A model generated the notes under the pieces. The model ran no database searches and was not told the origin of the DNA. It worked only from the letters and a program-made list of their open reading frames with translations. The translations under genes were made by a program, and so were the position numbers. Shown here piece by piece: positions 31,700 through 43,935 of a stretch of 64,000 nt of DNA (the stretch's first letter is position 1; every line of letters starts with the position of its first letter). Where the stretch lies: contig CANUEZ040000184.1 in NCBI GenBank assembly GCA_948099385.1, positions 1 to 64,000 on the forward strand, given 5' to 3'. This DNA comes from Fasciola hepatica (lineage: Eukaryota; Platyhelminthes; Trematoda; Plagiorchiida; Fasciolidae).

Positions 31700-33600
31700 A
31701 TCCAGGCTTTAATCAAGACAGGATATGGATAAGTTCTCACGTATTATGTTAGTATCCATCTAGTCGGTGGCCTGTTGTAGGGTAGAGGGCATACAATTTG
31801 TTTTGGGGCACATGGAAGGCGTTGTGTAGGCGAATGCCGACAGCCTCAGCTGTGGTCAGGATGCGACGTTATACCCGTCTTGGTTGTCCACCCTGGACCT
31901 TATGCAAGGCATGAAAAGCCTCGGACGAGTTTACTGCGTGATTGGACTGAGCTAGGTGTGAAAGGACCGCGCTAGTGAGCGATTTAATTGTTCCAGTATT
32001 CAACCATGCAGAGTGGTGATCGCGGACACGTTCAGACAAATGCCTGGTCGTGTGGCCGATGTACATTGTTCCATAGGAACAAGTGAATGAGTATGCACAG
32101 AATGAGACTGCATAATCGGGTAATTTGTCTTTCAATCGCAAACCCACTGTTGGTCTGGAGTGGAACAACATCCGCAGGTTAGCTGCGTAAAATGTTTTGC
32201 TGATGACGCCTAACAATCTTCTTTGTGCGATCTCTGCAAACGCGTCGCCTTTGAACGACGAAGTTATGTATACTGGTTTTCTTTCCATCACAGACTCTGT
32301 TAAAGTTTCCCGCTCTGTCTGCATCATCTTATCAACTAGGCGGTCCGGGTAGCTATTCTGGGTAAATATCCTTCACACCGTTCGGAGTTCTTCCTCAATT
32401 GTGTCCTCCGAACATATTCGTCTTGCTGTGTTTATGAGGCATCTGACTAGTCTCCTTTTCAACTTAAGAGGCACGAAACTGTGGAAGTGGATGTACAGTC
32501 CATTCCATGTCAGTTTCCTGTGTGCTGAACGACTGATTGAACCATCTTCACGACGATTCATTCGAACGTCCATGAAGCCTATTGTGCTGTTTGATTCTGT
32601 TCTCATTGTGAACTGAAAGTTCTTATGAGCTGAGGTAAACGAATTTAACAAATGACCTATTCGGTTTGAAGAATTGATCACAAACAAGATGTTATGTATG
32701 CAGCGTTTGTATAAACAACAGCTACGGGTAGCTGATTCAAGTGATCCATTTTCCAACTTTGCCATGAAGACGTCGGCAAACAATGTTCCGAGTGAGAAGT
32801 CTATTGCTACCCCGTCCTTTTGACGGTAGATCTGGCCGTTGAACTTGAGCTGAATGTTGTGTGTGCAGAAAAACAGCAATTCTTTCAAAGCTTCTAAGGG
32901 GATGCCTATCTCAGTTGCGATGCATTCGATATATTCATATAAATAATCGATGATTTCGCCGATTGGAACGTTGGTAGAGTGAACTCACATCTAACAATAG
33001 CATCCGTCGCTCTTCCATATTCAGGTCTTTTACATAGCTTATGAATTCAAATGCATCTTTTAGGCGGTGTTTTGATATTTTCTGTCTAACCCAATCCAGT
33101 AGAATCGTCAACCATTTGGCCACTGCATGATAAGGAGAAAGACACATGTCAAGGATAGGTCTTAAGTGGAGTGCATTCTTATGAATTTTTGGTAATCCAT
33201 GGAATCTGGGAATGATGGTTCCTTTAGGCCGTATCCTTTCGAAAGTAGACGAGTCCATTGTGCCATTTTGTTTCAGATGTCGTAAAATGTTGGATAGAGA
33301 CTTCTCTATTTGTTGCTTTTTATCCCTCTCCGTTGCTGTTTTCGCGAATTTGCATGTGTCATTCAAAATGGTTTTCATTTGTGTGATATAGCCTGAGTTA
33401 ATTCCTCTAACGAATTTCGACAGCACCTGTATTTGGGACACTGGGTATTCATAGGAAGCGACAGATCACAGGAATGGACATTTATGCACCAAGATCAGAG
33501 CACAACTCAGCCGCAATGTTCTTTTTTGTTCGTTTAGCTGCGAGCTAACTGCGAAGTAAAGGAATTGGATATATATATTTACAATAGTGGATATGGGGAA
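31700..33600 (-). mobile_element. Degenerate Penelope-like retroelement (RT plus GIY-YIG)
   Basis: Three successive minus-strand frames together form a Penelope-like element. 33441-32935 has the N-terminal RT part with RPKGTIIPRFHGLPKIHK, LRPILDM and SPYHAVAKWL. 32888-32373 continues the RT with GVAIDFSLGTLFADVFM. Its active-site box reads RCIHNILFV (about 32670-32705), so the paired aspartates normally found there are gone. 32327-31869 has the C-terminal GIY-YIG nuclease region, with MYIGHTTRHLSERVRDHH well preserved. Frame breaks and the missing RT aspartates make it non-autonomous. The upstream side runs into a GTTCA array. Terminal repeats were not identified. Confidence 0.8.
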
Positions 33601-33685
33601 ATTAGAACTCGTCTTTGGGCGAGAGTAACAGCATGACCAGTCAGTGAGCACCAGGTGCGCGTTTAGTTCAGTGCCGTTCAGTTTA

Positions 33686-34670
33686 GTTCAGTTCAGTTCA
33701 GTTCAGTTCAGTTCAGTTCAGTTCAGTTCAGTTCAGTTCAGTTCAGTTCAGTTCAGTTCAGTTCAGTTCAGTTCAGTTCAGTTCAGTTCAGTTCAGTTCA
33801 GTTCAGTTCAGTTCAGTTCAGTTCAGTTCAGTTCAGTTCAGTTCAGTTCAGTTCAGTTCAGTTCAGTTCAGTTCAGTTCAGTTCAGTTCAGTTCAGTTCA
33901 GTTCAGTTCAGTTCAGTTCAGTTCAGTTCAGTTCAGTTCAGTTCAGTTCAGTTCAGTTCAGTTCAGTTCAGTTCAGTTCAGTTCAGTTCAGTTCAGTTCA
34001 GTTCAGTTCAGTTCAGTTCAGTTCAGTTCAGTTCAGTTCAGTTCAGTTCAGTTCAGTTCAGTTCAGTTCAGTTCAGTTCAGTTCAGTTCAGTTCAGTTCA
34101 GTTCAGTTCAGTTCAGTTCAGTTCAGTTCAGTTCAGTTCAGTTCAGTTCAGTTCAGTTCAGTTCAGTTCAGTTCAGTTCAGTTCAGTTCAGTTCAGTTCA
34201 GTTCAGTTCAGTTCAGTTCAGTTCAGTTCAGTTCAGTTCAGTTCAGTTCAGTTCAGTTCAGTTCAGTTCAGTTCAGTTCAGTTCAGTTCAGTTCAGTTCA
34301 GTTCAGTTCAGTTCAGTTCAGTTCAGTTCAGTTCAGTTCAGTTCAGTTCAGTTCAGTTCAGTTCAGTTCAGTTCAGTTCAGTTCAGTTCAGTTCAGTTCA
34401 GTTCAGTTCAGTTCAGTTCAGTTCAGTTCAGTTCAGTTCAGTTCAGTTCAGTTCAGTTCAGTTCAGTTCAGTTCAGTTCAGTTCAGTTCAGTTCAGTTCA
34501 GTTCAGTTCAGTTCAGTTCAGTTCAGTTCAGTTCAGTTCAGTTCAGTTCAGTTCAGTTCAGTTCAGTTCAGTTCAGTTCAGTTCAGTTCAGTTCAGTTCA
34601 GTTCAGTTCAGTTCAGTTCAGTTCAGTTCAGTTCAGTTCAGTTCAGTTCAGTTCAGTTCAGTTCAGTTCA
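33686..34670. repeat. Perfect (GTTCA)197 pentanucleotide array
   Basis: 985 bp in exact register with no substitution seen, flanked by short degenerate units on both sides (33661-33685 and 34671-34700). The 381-codon frame through it (SVQFS repeats) is an artefact of the repeat. It starts about 60 bp from the upstream limit of the Penelope-like relic. Confidence 0.98.
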
Positions 34671-34700
34671 GTCCTGTCCAATCCAGTCTAGTTCGTTCCA

Positions 34701-37700
34701 TCATCATCCTCTCACTTCAGTGCTCTGGTTTGGTTGCTATGTTGCAGCATCTTCGAGTAGAAAGCACAATGAACAGAAGCAGATGGTGATGAAGAGCCGA
34801 AAACAGGTTAATAAGCAGAAATCACGAAGAGAATTGAAGAGCCCGAATGCAACTAATCCACCGATAGTGACACCTAGTCATATCACTTAATGTCTCTGAT
34901 AGGCGGGTCACATGAACCACGTCTTATTTGATTAGGTTCACTCGTCAAGGTTCTCATACCTTTGGCCATGTCATGGACTGTCCACCTTGACCTACCCTTC
35001 AACCACTACCTGCCTCGGAGAACAGCGTACACCGAGGAAACCTGTCGATGGACATAAGTTACACATATCCTAGCCACATTAGCCCGTTCAGATTCAGTAC
35101 TTGTTCCAGAGGCTGATCTCTGGTTCCCATCACCCTACTTCTAACATCAGCCTTGCTGATACCATGTTCTTACAATTTTCAAGCAATACTAGAGAGACAT
35201 GGGTGCCCAAAGGTCAGAATGAGTCGTGAGGCCTTGAATTGTCCAAACTTATGGATGTGAAAAGACAACAGCCACAGATTTCGAACACAACTGAAAGCGC
35301 AAATATCGTTGGAGGTTGCTATTCACGGTTACTCCCACATAGCCAGTAGGGTCAACTCTACGGAGGGAATCGTTATCAATAGTCATATTATCAGTTGAGA
35401 ACGATGAATGTGGAAGTCCGAAGATGCACTACGAACAGTTAGTTTAGTTTAGTGTAAGACCCGACTGGGTGTTCGCAAGTGTTCCACATTTGACAAATTT
35501 TTCACCGAATGTACTGGGAGCAGAGTCCATGCAGGTGGTTTGATACAGAACGACATTGTCTTCGCAGTTTAAACGCAAGCAGGAAACATGACATACAGAT
35601 CGCTAGCGTAAGTTTAAAATAAGTATGGGGAAAGAACGACGCCCTGTAGCACCCTGGAATGATTGACCGAGGGAGGAAATTTTGTCTAACTTGGGGCACT
35701 ACGCTGTTTCAGTGAAATAATTAGTTAGCCAGGTAAGAAATTATTTTCGGCATGGGAGGGGTTTAATTAGGAGAGGCTTCGTCACCGAGTAATCGAATCA
35801 AAAGTCAAAGATGAATCATGGAAACCACACTTGAATGAATTTACGTTGTCATTCCAAGATTTACAGATAAGATACTCGGGGAAAGCCGCGGTGTCCACGG
35901 TGTATCCGTTTGTTTTTTATGTGATTGCAGGCTCTCATCCATTTTCGACACAGTAGATGTCAAAACTGTTGGGCGTAAGCGTTTTTTGGATGACTGTTGT
36001 AACTTGTTTGTATTTGGAACGGGGAAAACCGCGGCAGGCTTCCTTGAGTTGGGAATACGACAGTAACTCAGAGAATGAGCACAGAGGATATCATCTCTTC
36101 GGATAAAGTACTGGCTCCGTATTTACGGAGAACGAGAGGAAGACCCGAGTTACTGGATATTCATTGGACTGCGGTACAACAGTTACATTTTTATCGGACC
36201 AATAAGAGGTTGGGATATCAGTTGGTAAGTGGACGAATGAGGCGTCAAGTTTGTCAACATCAGCTGCAGAGTTTTGTTCTTTGTCCACAGACAAGTTTGA
36301 TATCTTTCCGTCCACGTAATGACGGCTCAAACAAAAGATAAACTACAGATGGGAATGAGTGCCAGGTGATGGTCCAGCGAGGCCCATATTCATTTGAGTA
36401 GGCATTTTGGGTGGCTACTACAATCATGGAATTAATTCTGCCATGGTCGGGATTATAATACTGTTATTACCTAATTCCTTTTATTGAGTGCAAATTAAGA
36501 TTCTGTACCTTTATACAGGTAATAATTCACTATAGTATAACCCCTTTTTCAGATCGTGTAATAACTCATGCATGGCAATTGTAGTAGTAGTAGTAGTGGT
36601 AGTTATTGTAGCCGTTTATTTTTTGTATGATATCCAAATTTTTCAATAAATGGTCCTACTACTCATTTTTCAACCTATTCACTTATAAATTTCTTCTGAT
36701 GGACACGTGGGAAAACTGCACAGTGAATTCATTGCCTCGTTAAAGTGCAATCAGTTATCCAGAAAATCGTATTCACTTCAAGAAAAATAAAATACTGAAA
36801 TGTTTCTGTGGTGTACAAGAGAGATGAAACTTTGTGAAAAATTACTATACGGGAATGAAAACTTGACTACTCACTACTACAGTAGTTTCGCATCCCAGAC
36901 TGTAACTACCCTGATTGCAGTAGCCACCCTGCAAGAAACACTTTTGCTTTACAACAAGATTCTCCCCATAGGAAACCTCGCGCTGTGCAATAAACCCCTA
37001 GAACCGAGTAAGAATTTTACCTCCTACAAGAAATATATCCGGGTAAAATATACTTGAGAATTCTTCGTGGAACAAAGTTGCTTATGCATGTTTGGCTAAG
37101 GAACTGGATAGTTGGAATCACCAGGTCGCTGGATTTGATGAGTTTCAGTTACGTTGGTCGAGTTTCCTCCGAGTAAGCCAGTAATAATACTACAGACTTC
37201 GGTTAATTGGGCTTGGGAGTCTGGATATTGTTCGCCTATCAAGCTGACCCGGGATACTGATGGAGTGAACAGTAGTCACAATGCTAGTGAGCCGTTCTTG
37301 CATCACATTTTAGTGAACTTTGAGATCGTGCATCGTAACCACACGAATCACGTGACACACTCAGTTTTGATGAAACAGATTTGTTATCTTGAAGCATGTC
37401 AAACAGAAGAAGCCTTTCTCATGTGGGTGGAAAGTGTTATGATATGAAAAAGGCAAAAGACTGGTTGACAATAACGTTATAATGCAGTGCATCCGGTGCA
37501 AGATGAAAACCTATAGTCATCGGCATAAGTGACAATCCGAGATTTTTCAGAAATCGATCACAAATTGGAATTGATTATGAGGACAACCGTAGCTCTTGAA
37601 TGGTGATGAGTATATTTGAGATGTGGCAGAGACATGGGACAATACACTGGCTGCCAAGGACTGAAGAATTCTTCCATTGGTGGAAATCTGCAATGCGCAT

Positions 37701-37841
37701 TCAGATTTATATTTGGGCTACACTATTATCAATCTCCTTGTAGCATGAGCTCTGCATGAGAACATGATGTAGCTTGATTTGAGAGAGGAAGCACCTTCGC
37801 GAAGGCAAGAAAAAACTAAAGGTTCTAGAACTTCATTCCAC
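34701..37841. other. Intergenic stretch, no gene seen
   Basis: No recognisable protein or RNA gene. A short AGT run lies near 36580-36605. The open frames (for example 36075-36341 and 37154-37447, plus) have no identifiable motif or splice context. Confidence 0.45.
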
Positions 37842-37985
37842 ACGGAGGTGGTTAGATGGTTATCATCTTGGACTTTGAACAGGAACGACCTGGGTTCGAT
37901 TCCCGCCACCGACCGGTCAATTTCCAATTTGGCAGCCGTTCATTGGTCGTCCACCTTCTTGAATTGTTACAAAATGTGATACATT
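37842..37985 (+). repeat. tRNA-derived SINE with A and B boxes
   Basis: A box GGTGGTTAGATGGTTATCATC, then CTTGGACTTTG and a perfect B box CCTGGGTTCGATTCCCG, then a non-tRNA body. The head shares GGTTATCATC.TGGACTT and the B-box region with the SINE at 11018-11175. Confidence 0.75.
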
Positions 37986-38532
37986 TAGTAAAAAAGGAAG
38001 TGGAAAAAGTATTTAAACCAATCAATAGCGGCGTAGATGTTGTTACCTGGATTCGGCAAAACAGTTTCAAATGCAAAAGATAAGAATGCCGGATAACAAA
38101 TGACCCTCTCCATTTATTTCATTTAATAGAATGGCTGAAAGACAGAAATTGCTTATTTTTAGCAAACACTACTTTAAAAGCTATACTGCTTATGTGACTA
38201 CTTCCTTTAGATCATCTGCTTCCTGGAATGAAACAGCCCTCTACAAGAAACAGTTTGAGCTATCGCGACTAGTGTCTCTTGATTGGCGGGGGACTACTGC
38301 AGTTAGTAATTTATTAAAGGGACAAAAAGAATTCCTCTTTCTTTGTTCTGCTGAAATGATTTTCATGTCTCCGTTTGCAGAGAGAATAATTTACCTTACC
38401 TCACTCTTCAACCACAATTATCTTTAATATGCATAAGGTGTCTTCACCAAGCCAACTAAAAGGCTACAGACCACATGATGTTCTTAAGATGACCTATTTC
38501 GATAATTCTGTGTTCTCCTTTTTTTACATCAG

Positions 38533-38778
38533 GTCCTCGCTACGCACGACATCATGCCACACAACCAGAGCACTGTCCATGTCCCCGCTTTGGTTCGGGT
38601 ACAACAAGTCCGGTCAAATCTCAGTGTGAAATCTTGGGCAGGGAAATCGTTTGTGGCGTATGAAAAAATGGCCGAAATAAACATCGACGATGCTGGAGGT
38701 GCGGAGTGGGAGATGAGGGCAGAGGTTGTTGGTGTTGTGACTGTTGTGTTTTTGGCTCGACATTTGCAATCGTGGTGA
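38533..38778 (+). CDS. Candidate terminal exon of an unrecognised protein
   Basis: A good acceptor (CTCCTTTTTTTACATCAG) at 38531-38532 is followed by an 81-codon frame ending in TGA at 38778. The product contains MPHNQSTVHVPALVRVQQV, then SWAGKSFVAYEKMAEINID and VVGVVTVVFLARHLQSW. Composition is protein-like and locally more GC-rich than the surroundings. No family is recognised, no upstream exon was found, and no polyadenylation signal was seen just downstream. It could be a retroposed fragment or chance. Confidence 0.3.
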   Translation, partial: VLATHDIMPHNQSTVHVPALVRVQQVRSNLSVKSWAGKSFVAYEKMAEINIDDAGGAEWEMRAEVVGVVTVVFLARHLQSW

Positions 38779-39246
38779 ATTTCCCAACCAATCCAAAAAT
38801 TTAACACATCGCAGGTTAAATTCGACTGTTATTTTTCCATCGTTCTTGCACACACAATCGCGACCAAAATTCATTCTTTAATGATAAACAGTTAAAGAGA
38901 TAAAGAAGGGTGGGGACAATTTCGCACACGGTGCAACTCCACATGTCGTGAACTTTTCTACAGGCGAATGTACCCGGAATAGAACAGAAGAGGGTCAATT
39001 TCTCGCTTCTAATGACATTCAGATTCCGCAGTTTTGAGAATTCTTGGGGGAATTGTTCATATTTTCTGTCGTAACTACAGCCACTTGCAAGGGGACACGA
39101 TGATGTTCAATATACGGGAAAACATCATATAAGGCGTGTTGTTGTTATTCTTATTGTTGTTGTAGTATTCCTCTATAAGGCATTTCTTGTTTGAATACGG
39201 AGTCAGTTTACGTGAACCCGGATTACGGTGCACGAAATGCTATTGA

Positions 39247-40729
39247 ACCCACCCTATTTGTCTGCAATCGCTATTGAACCGAACCACTTAGGATGACCAA
39301 ATTTGACACACGGATGTGTTAACCCACGACTAAACCAAATTAACGAACGGATTTTGAGCGGGAAACAGGTGAATCGACTTATCCCGGAAAATGGGACTGA
39401 GAATGTACGAAACAACCAGCTGGCTACGGAACACATTGACCTCGATGCTTAATGACTGAAACAGAGAGCATGCTTCAATCTACAATCCGGATGATCTTAA
39501 GTTCAATGCTGTTTCGCTCATCGAGGCTGGTAGGCGCCTACCAGAATAAACTGCCGAACGCTCCTCCATTCGCACAGATTCGCCACGCTAACAGTCCACA
39601 GACATTCACCATTGGGTTCAAGTCCTGAACTACGAGCGAGCCAGTTCGTCGGATTGGTACAATAGTCACATTCTGGTGCGACTGGCTATACGTATGATCA
39701 TGTTGTCATGTTGAAATATCCTGATCCTTATCCGATTTCCCTTAATTATTGAAGGCAAAATGTTACCATGTTCTGATGTATGAATCAGCCATCTGTTCCC
39801 TACATAAGACTGGCTAGCTGAGATTGCTCCTCTCCACAAGTAGCACCCGCGACCATCACAGAGCCCTCAACGAAGGCTCGACGACCGAAGTTCGGGTTAC
39901 TTTACCTCAATTCACGCAAGTAGCACGTGATTCCATTAGGGCCGTCAAAAATGAACTTCTCATCAATAAGTAGCATATTATTCCATTCAGCATTCTAAGT
40001 GATGTAATTTCTGGCCTATTCCCCTTGATTGTGAAAATGGCGATATTCATCCAAGGCGCTGATCCCGTTTTTTTGTATTGGAGATGTGCTGCCGACTGTC
40101 GAGGTTGGTATACCCGCCAGACGCTTGCATTTAGTTGCAAGGACCTTTATAGCTGCAAAGCACTTGTAAGTTGGTTCATAGCACCGTGCAAGAGTCTTTT
40201 CGTGCTCTACTTGGAGATTTCTACTTGAATTCCACGCCTTACCTTAACACAATTATTATAGATCTGGAAATTTTCTTGAAAACCTGCAGTATGCTTATCC
40301 CCGAGTCATTGTACCTGAGTATTTTTCCTTCGTTCAGCTCAGAGAGCCTTAGGCTTCCCACCATCCGTCTGTTTTGATAAATAAGAGGTCTCTATTTCTA
40401 CTCAGAATGTATTACTACAAATTAACTTTGTTCACGATTCGCTCTTGGCGTGAAGGCTGTTCATTAGCACATCACTGAGTATTGAAAATGAGTCATGAAC
40501 GATTAAGATCGTTGCGTTTGTAAACCAGTTCGACGCTTTTGCTGTCTTTTTGGGAGTGGGTTTAATAGCATTTCGCAACTTCTCAGGCACAATTTCAGCA
40601 TAAAGTGATTTATCTGTTTCGTGCTCAGAATCCGTGTACATATTTGGGGTGACACATCAGCACGTCATATTTAGTCACCCTAAGCAGTATGATTTAAAAC
40701 CAATTGCAGATAAACAGGGTGGGTTTATT
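39247..40729 (-). mobile_element. Degenerate Tc1/Tc3-like transposon with terminal inverted repeats
   Basis: The left end (AACCCACCCTATTTGTCTGC, 39247-39266) and the inverted right end (AACCCACCCTGTTTATCTGC, ending about 40727) match with two differences over 20 bases. Both are followed by AAT, and TA dinucleotides flank both ends, as expected for this superfamily. Minus-strand coding remnants include KKTGSAPWMNIAIF, FQHDNMIIR (second Asp context) and DELARS fragments of the downstream WPA...L.P box. Many stops interrupt it. It is the same family as 4410-5900: the two share TTGGTCATCC/GGCCAAATTTGG-type ends and the LRNAIKPT / MRNAVEPT segment. Confidence 0.75.
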
Positions 40730-42324
40730 AGCACTTCGTGTCCCGTACACTACAGATATTGCCGAAATTCGACGGATATCGTGAACGTCGGAATGAGCCT
40801 ATTCCCCAAATGCAAACTGGCACCCTGACGCAAAAGTTGTGTTCAATACACGCATCACATCATGAACACGAACGCGTTTTAGGTTGTGTGTTCTCTTGGT
40901 AAAAAGCATGGGACGATAAATTCAATAAATTCGTCATTTTTTATACGCCCTCGGTCTACAAATTAAAAAGAAAGTGGAGCATAAACATAAAATAAGGTCT
41001 GTGTTTACACGTTAATTTATACGTCAATGTTCTAGGCATATATTAGTTACCGGTCAATAAGTTATTGGCTTTCCTCTAATATCTGTAATTCATTTGAACC
41101 TTCTAGGCAAACAGTCCACCCATTTAGTTATGATTTGGATACTCGAGCGATTTCTAGGGATACAATTCCTGTTTCAAGATTGAAATGAGGAAAACGACAG
41201 ACATTGACGGATTCTGTAGTTATATTAATCGTTCTGTTGAAATGACAGGAGATGGGAAGCCAGGGGAGCTAACGACTGGAACTGACGAGCCAAGGTGCGC
41301 CAGGTTTCCAGTACCTCTCGGCAAGAAATTTTGCTGTGCCAATGCAGGATGGCACCGGGTTCAGTTAAACAAACAGGCTTCAACTAACCAATCAATTGAA
41401 GGAGCTGAAACTAGCCGGAATTCTTAACCTACCAAAGAGACGGGCCAACATTTGATTGACCCGCTACGTACCTTAATGGGTGACAGATGAGAGTCACCCG
41501 TATGTCATGTAGATCCTCTGAAATGGATCTATCTGTCTTGGATAAGGAAAGTACCTTGAGTTACGATTGCACTTGACTGTAAGCCACTTCACGTGATCGT
41601 AACGAATGGTGATTCGAGTTAACACTTGAAACTACGTATAGCTAGTGAAAGACCTGATTACGGACCTGGAAGAACTTCCAAAGAGCTGCTGTCATTCCGA
41701 TAGAAGACCTAACTACAGACGTCTATTTATAAGCAAGGCTTATCCAGGCTCTAGGCTCGCAGTTGCATTTTAAATGAGTTTACCAGTTTGGAGTCATCAA
41801 AGAGGCGCTACAATGGGACCTCGAGTACTAGCCTGGGCTTCATTGGGTGTATAAGTCTCACCTTGAGATTCCAATGTGGATAAAGTGTACTAAATTTCTT
41901 CCCAACACCGAATATAAAAGCTCCATCACAATCAAATAGGAACCGCCGGGGGAAATTTCAAAAAGGAACCTTTATTGTGTACATAGTTGCATATCCGTAA
42001 AAACGTATAACAGTTGCATTGATAGATCCATAGCCATAAGCTATCCAATGATTTGTGACATATGACATAAAACATTAGCTTGCAGCAAAGCAGTCTCCTT
42101 GGAATAAATTCCTATCTGATTAACTGGAAGCATTTATTTTCCAAGTTCGACGAATTCTGCGCTGTTCACGGTGTCGCTAACTAGGATTTCGTGCACCCCC
42201 CTATATCCACCGTACTGATGAGTTTCGCTACTTCGAGCACATTGGAATAAGTTTATCTTTCATCTTTTTGTATTTTTATGTACTTCCCTTTTATTATATA
42301 ATAGTGGTGCAATATTTAAGGAAG
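40730..42324. other. Intergenic stretch, no gene seen
   Basis: No splice-supported exon or domain. The frame at 41185-41427 plus is unrecognised. Confidence 0.5.
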
Positions 42325-42445
42325 GGGGTCGAAGCCTTTCATGGGGAAAGTGACCGGCCGCCGAAGTGGGATTCGAACACTGGACAGAAAGGTTGAAAGC
42401 CCTCCGGGATGACCATTTGATCACCGCCGGTCACTGGTCACTTTC
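42325..42445 (-). repeat. tRNA-derived SINE
   Basis: On the minus strand: GTGACCGGCGGTGATCAAAT (A-box region), GGTCATCCCGGAGGGCTTTC, then a B box (GTGTTCGAATCCC), then GGCCGGTCACTTTCCCC. It aligns with the element at 61338-61478, including the shared GGTCGAAGCC / GGTCGCAGCC tail. Confidence 0.7.
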
Positions 42446-42789
42446 TTGTGGGTTTTCTAACTTTCTCCATTGAGTGGACCAATTTTATCGGTGCCATATA
42501 AATTCGTTAATAATTGAGCAACTTTTTTGGACGCCTTCTACCGGCATTTGATCGGCTGAAAGTTGAAACAGGCTTTTCCGTTTCATTCTTCTTTGCTTCA
42601 TAAATTTATACTTGAACCCTCTGTTATATGTCACATAGTTTTTCCCATAAGTAATTCTCGAAAGGGCATAGCCCACAGACGGTAAAAGTCAGGTAAAGTG
42701 CATGGAGCTACGTGTTTCGCTGCGATCTGTATCGGAGGTCAGTTCACCTGTAACCTCAAGGTCTTACAGTCATAAGGACCACGGAGGAG

Positions 42790-43150
42790 ACAAGTCTTGA
42801 TTGAAAACTGAGCGATTGATTGATTGTGTCTGTATACATGCGCAAGAGTGCATTAGCTAGGATGAGTAGTGAAATACAGCGGGGTTGATTATCGATCGCG
42901 ATGGGGTTGTTGATTGCAGGCCAGTGAAAAAATTCGAAGAAACGGGATCGGTTGAGGAGAAAATGAATTGCGGTCGATCGAAAACCGCTACCAACGAAGA
43001 TGTATCACATAAAGCATTAGAAAGCAGTCGAGATCCCCCACAGTGAAGCATTCGAGCACTGGCGAGAATAAGGGGAATAATTTGAAATCGACAATAAATT
43101 GACGTTTCGTTTGCTCTTCACAATAGCCTAGGTAAAACGACTTGAAATTT
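42790..43150 (+). pseudogene. Transposase HTH relic, copy 2
   Basis: Plus-strand translation from about 42927 reads VKKFEETGSVEEKMNCGRSK and TATNEDVSHKALESS, then a stop and SIRALAR. This is the HTH linker pattern of Tc1/mariner-like transposases. The upstream 42800-42925 part matches the outer part of the minus-strand copy at 12880-13030. An internal segment present in that copy is missing here. Confidence 0.65.
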
Positions 43151-43639
43151 ATACAACGGATAATGAGTAGATGCATTTCATGGTAACCATAACGTTATTT
43201 GGCCTTTTTCTCCGTATTTCGAATGACTATCTGGGGGGGAGGGGGCTTTGACAAACATAGATGGAGCTTGTGTTGACCATCCAGGTGGAGCTACAAGTCA
43301 GTGAATAGGTGCGGATGAACTAGCTAGTTATTTTACTTAGGACTGTAAAGCCGTGAGTGATCAAAACTGATAACAAATTGTAGACCAGTTGTCTCGCATG
43401 TGGTCTCCGATCGCGCTTCCCAATCATTTCCCTGTTGAAACAGCTTTATCTGTAGCTGATCTAGCGATGCACATGCAGGAATACAAATCTTTACCACATA
43501 TATTTATTGGGATGAATGGGTGTGGACAGCTGCATATTGGACAACTTCTTAATTCCCTAGTCGTGTCCTTGTTACCAAATGTGTTCTCTTTATCGAGAAT
43601 AAGTAGAATACGGAGCAAATGACAAAGATTTTCAATCGA

Positions 43640-43935
43640 CAACTGCACCAACTGTACACAGTCTGGTGAACAAATTCAAAAAGACGAGATCGGTTGAGGA
43701 CAAAATGAAGTGGGGCCGATCATAAACGGCCACCAACGAAGGTGTGTCACATGAAGCTTTATAAAGCATTCAAGACCACCCACAGTGAAGCATCCGAGAA
43801 CTGCCGGGAATAAGCGGAATGATTTTCAATCAACAATGGCTTAAAATTCCGGTTATTCCCTCCAATTGCCTGGGTAAAACAACCCTGCAATCTGTATAAA
43901 CTGATGCTAGGGATTACAATAAACGAATACAAAGC
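43640..43935 (+). pseudogene. Transposase HTH relic, copy 3
   Basis: Translation reads APTVHSLVNKFKKTRSVEDK, then WGRS, a stop, TATNEGVSHEAL, a stop, SIQDHPQ, a stop, SIRELPGISGMIF and later DARDYNKRIQ. It keeps one frame through four stops, so it decayed by substitution. It lies about 500 bp downstream of copy 2 in the same orientation. Confidence 0.7.

Noticed and set aside
33661..34700. GTTCA array as a CRISPR array or telomeric repeat
   Set aside because: There are no spacers, so it is not CRISPR. The unit is not the TTAGGG expected for trematode telomeres and the array is internal.
33644..34789. 381-codon frame of SVQFS repeats
   Set aside because: Direct translation of the GTTCA array. 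The flanking codons show no domain or splice context.
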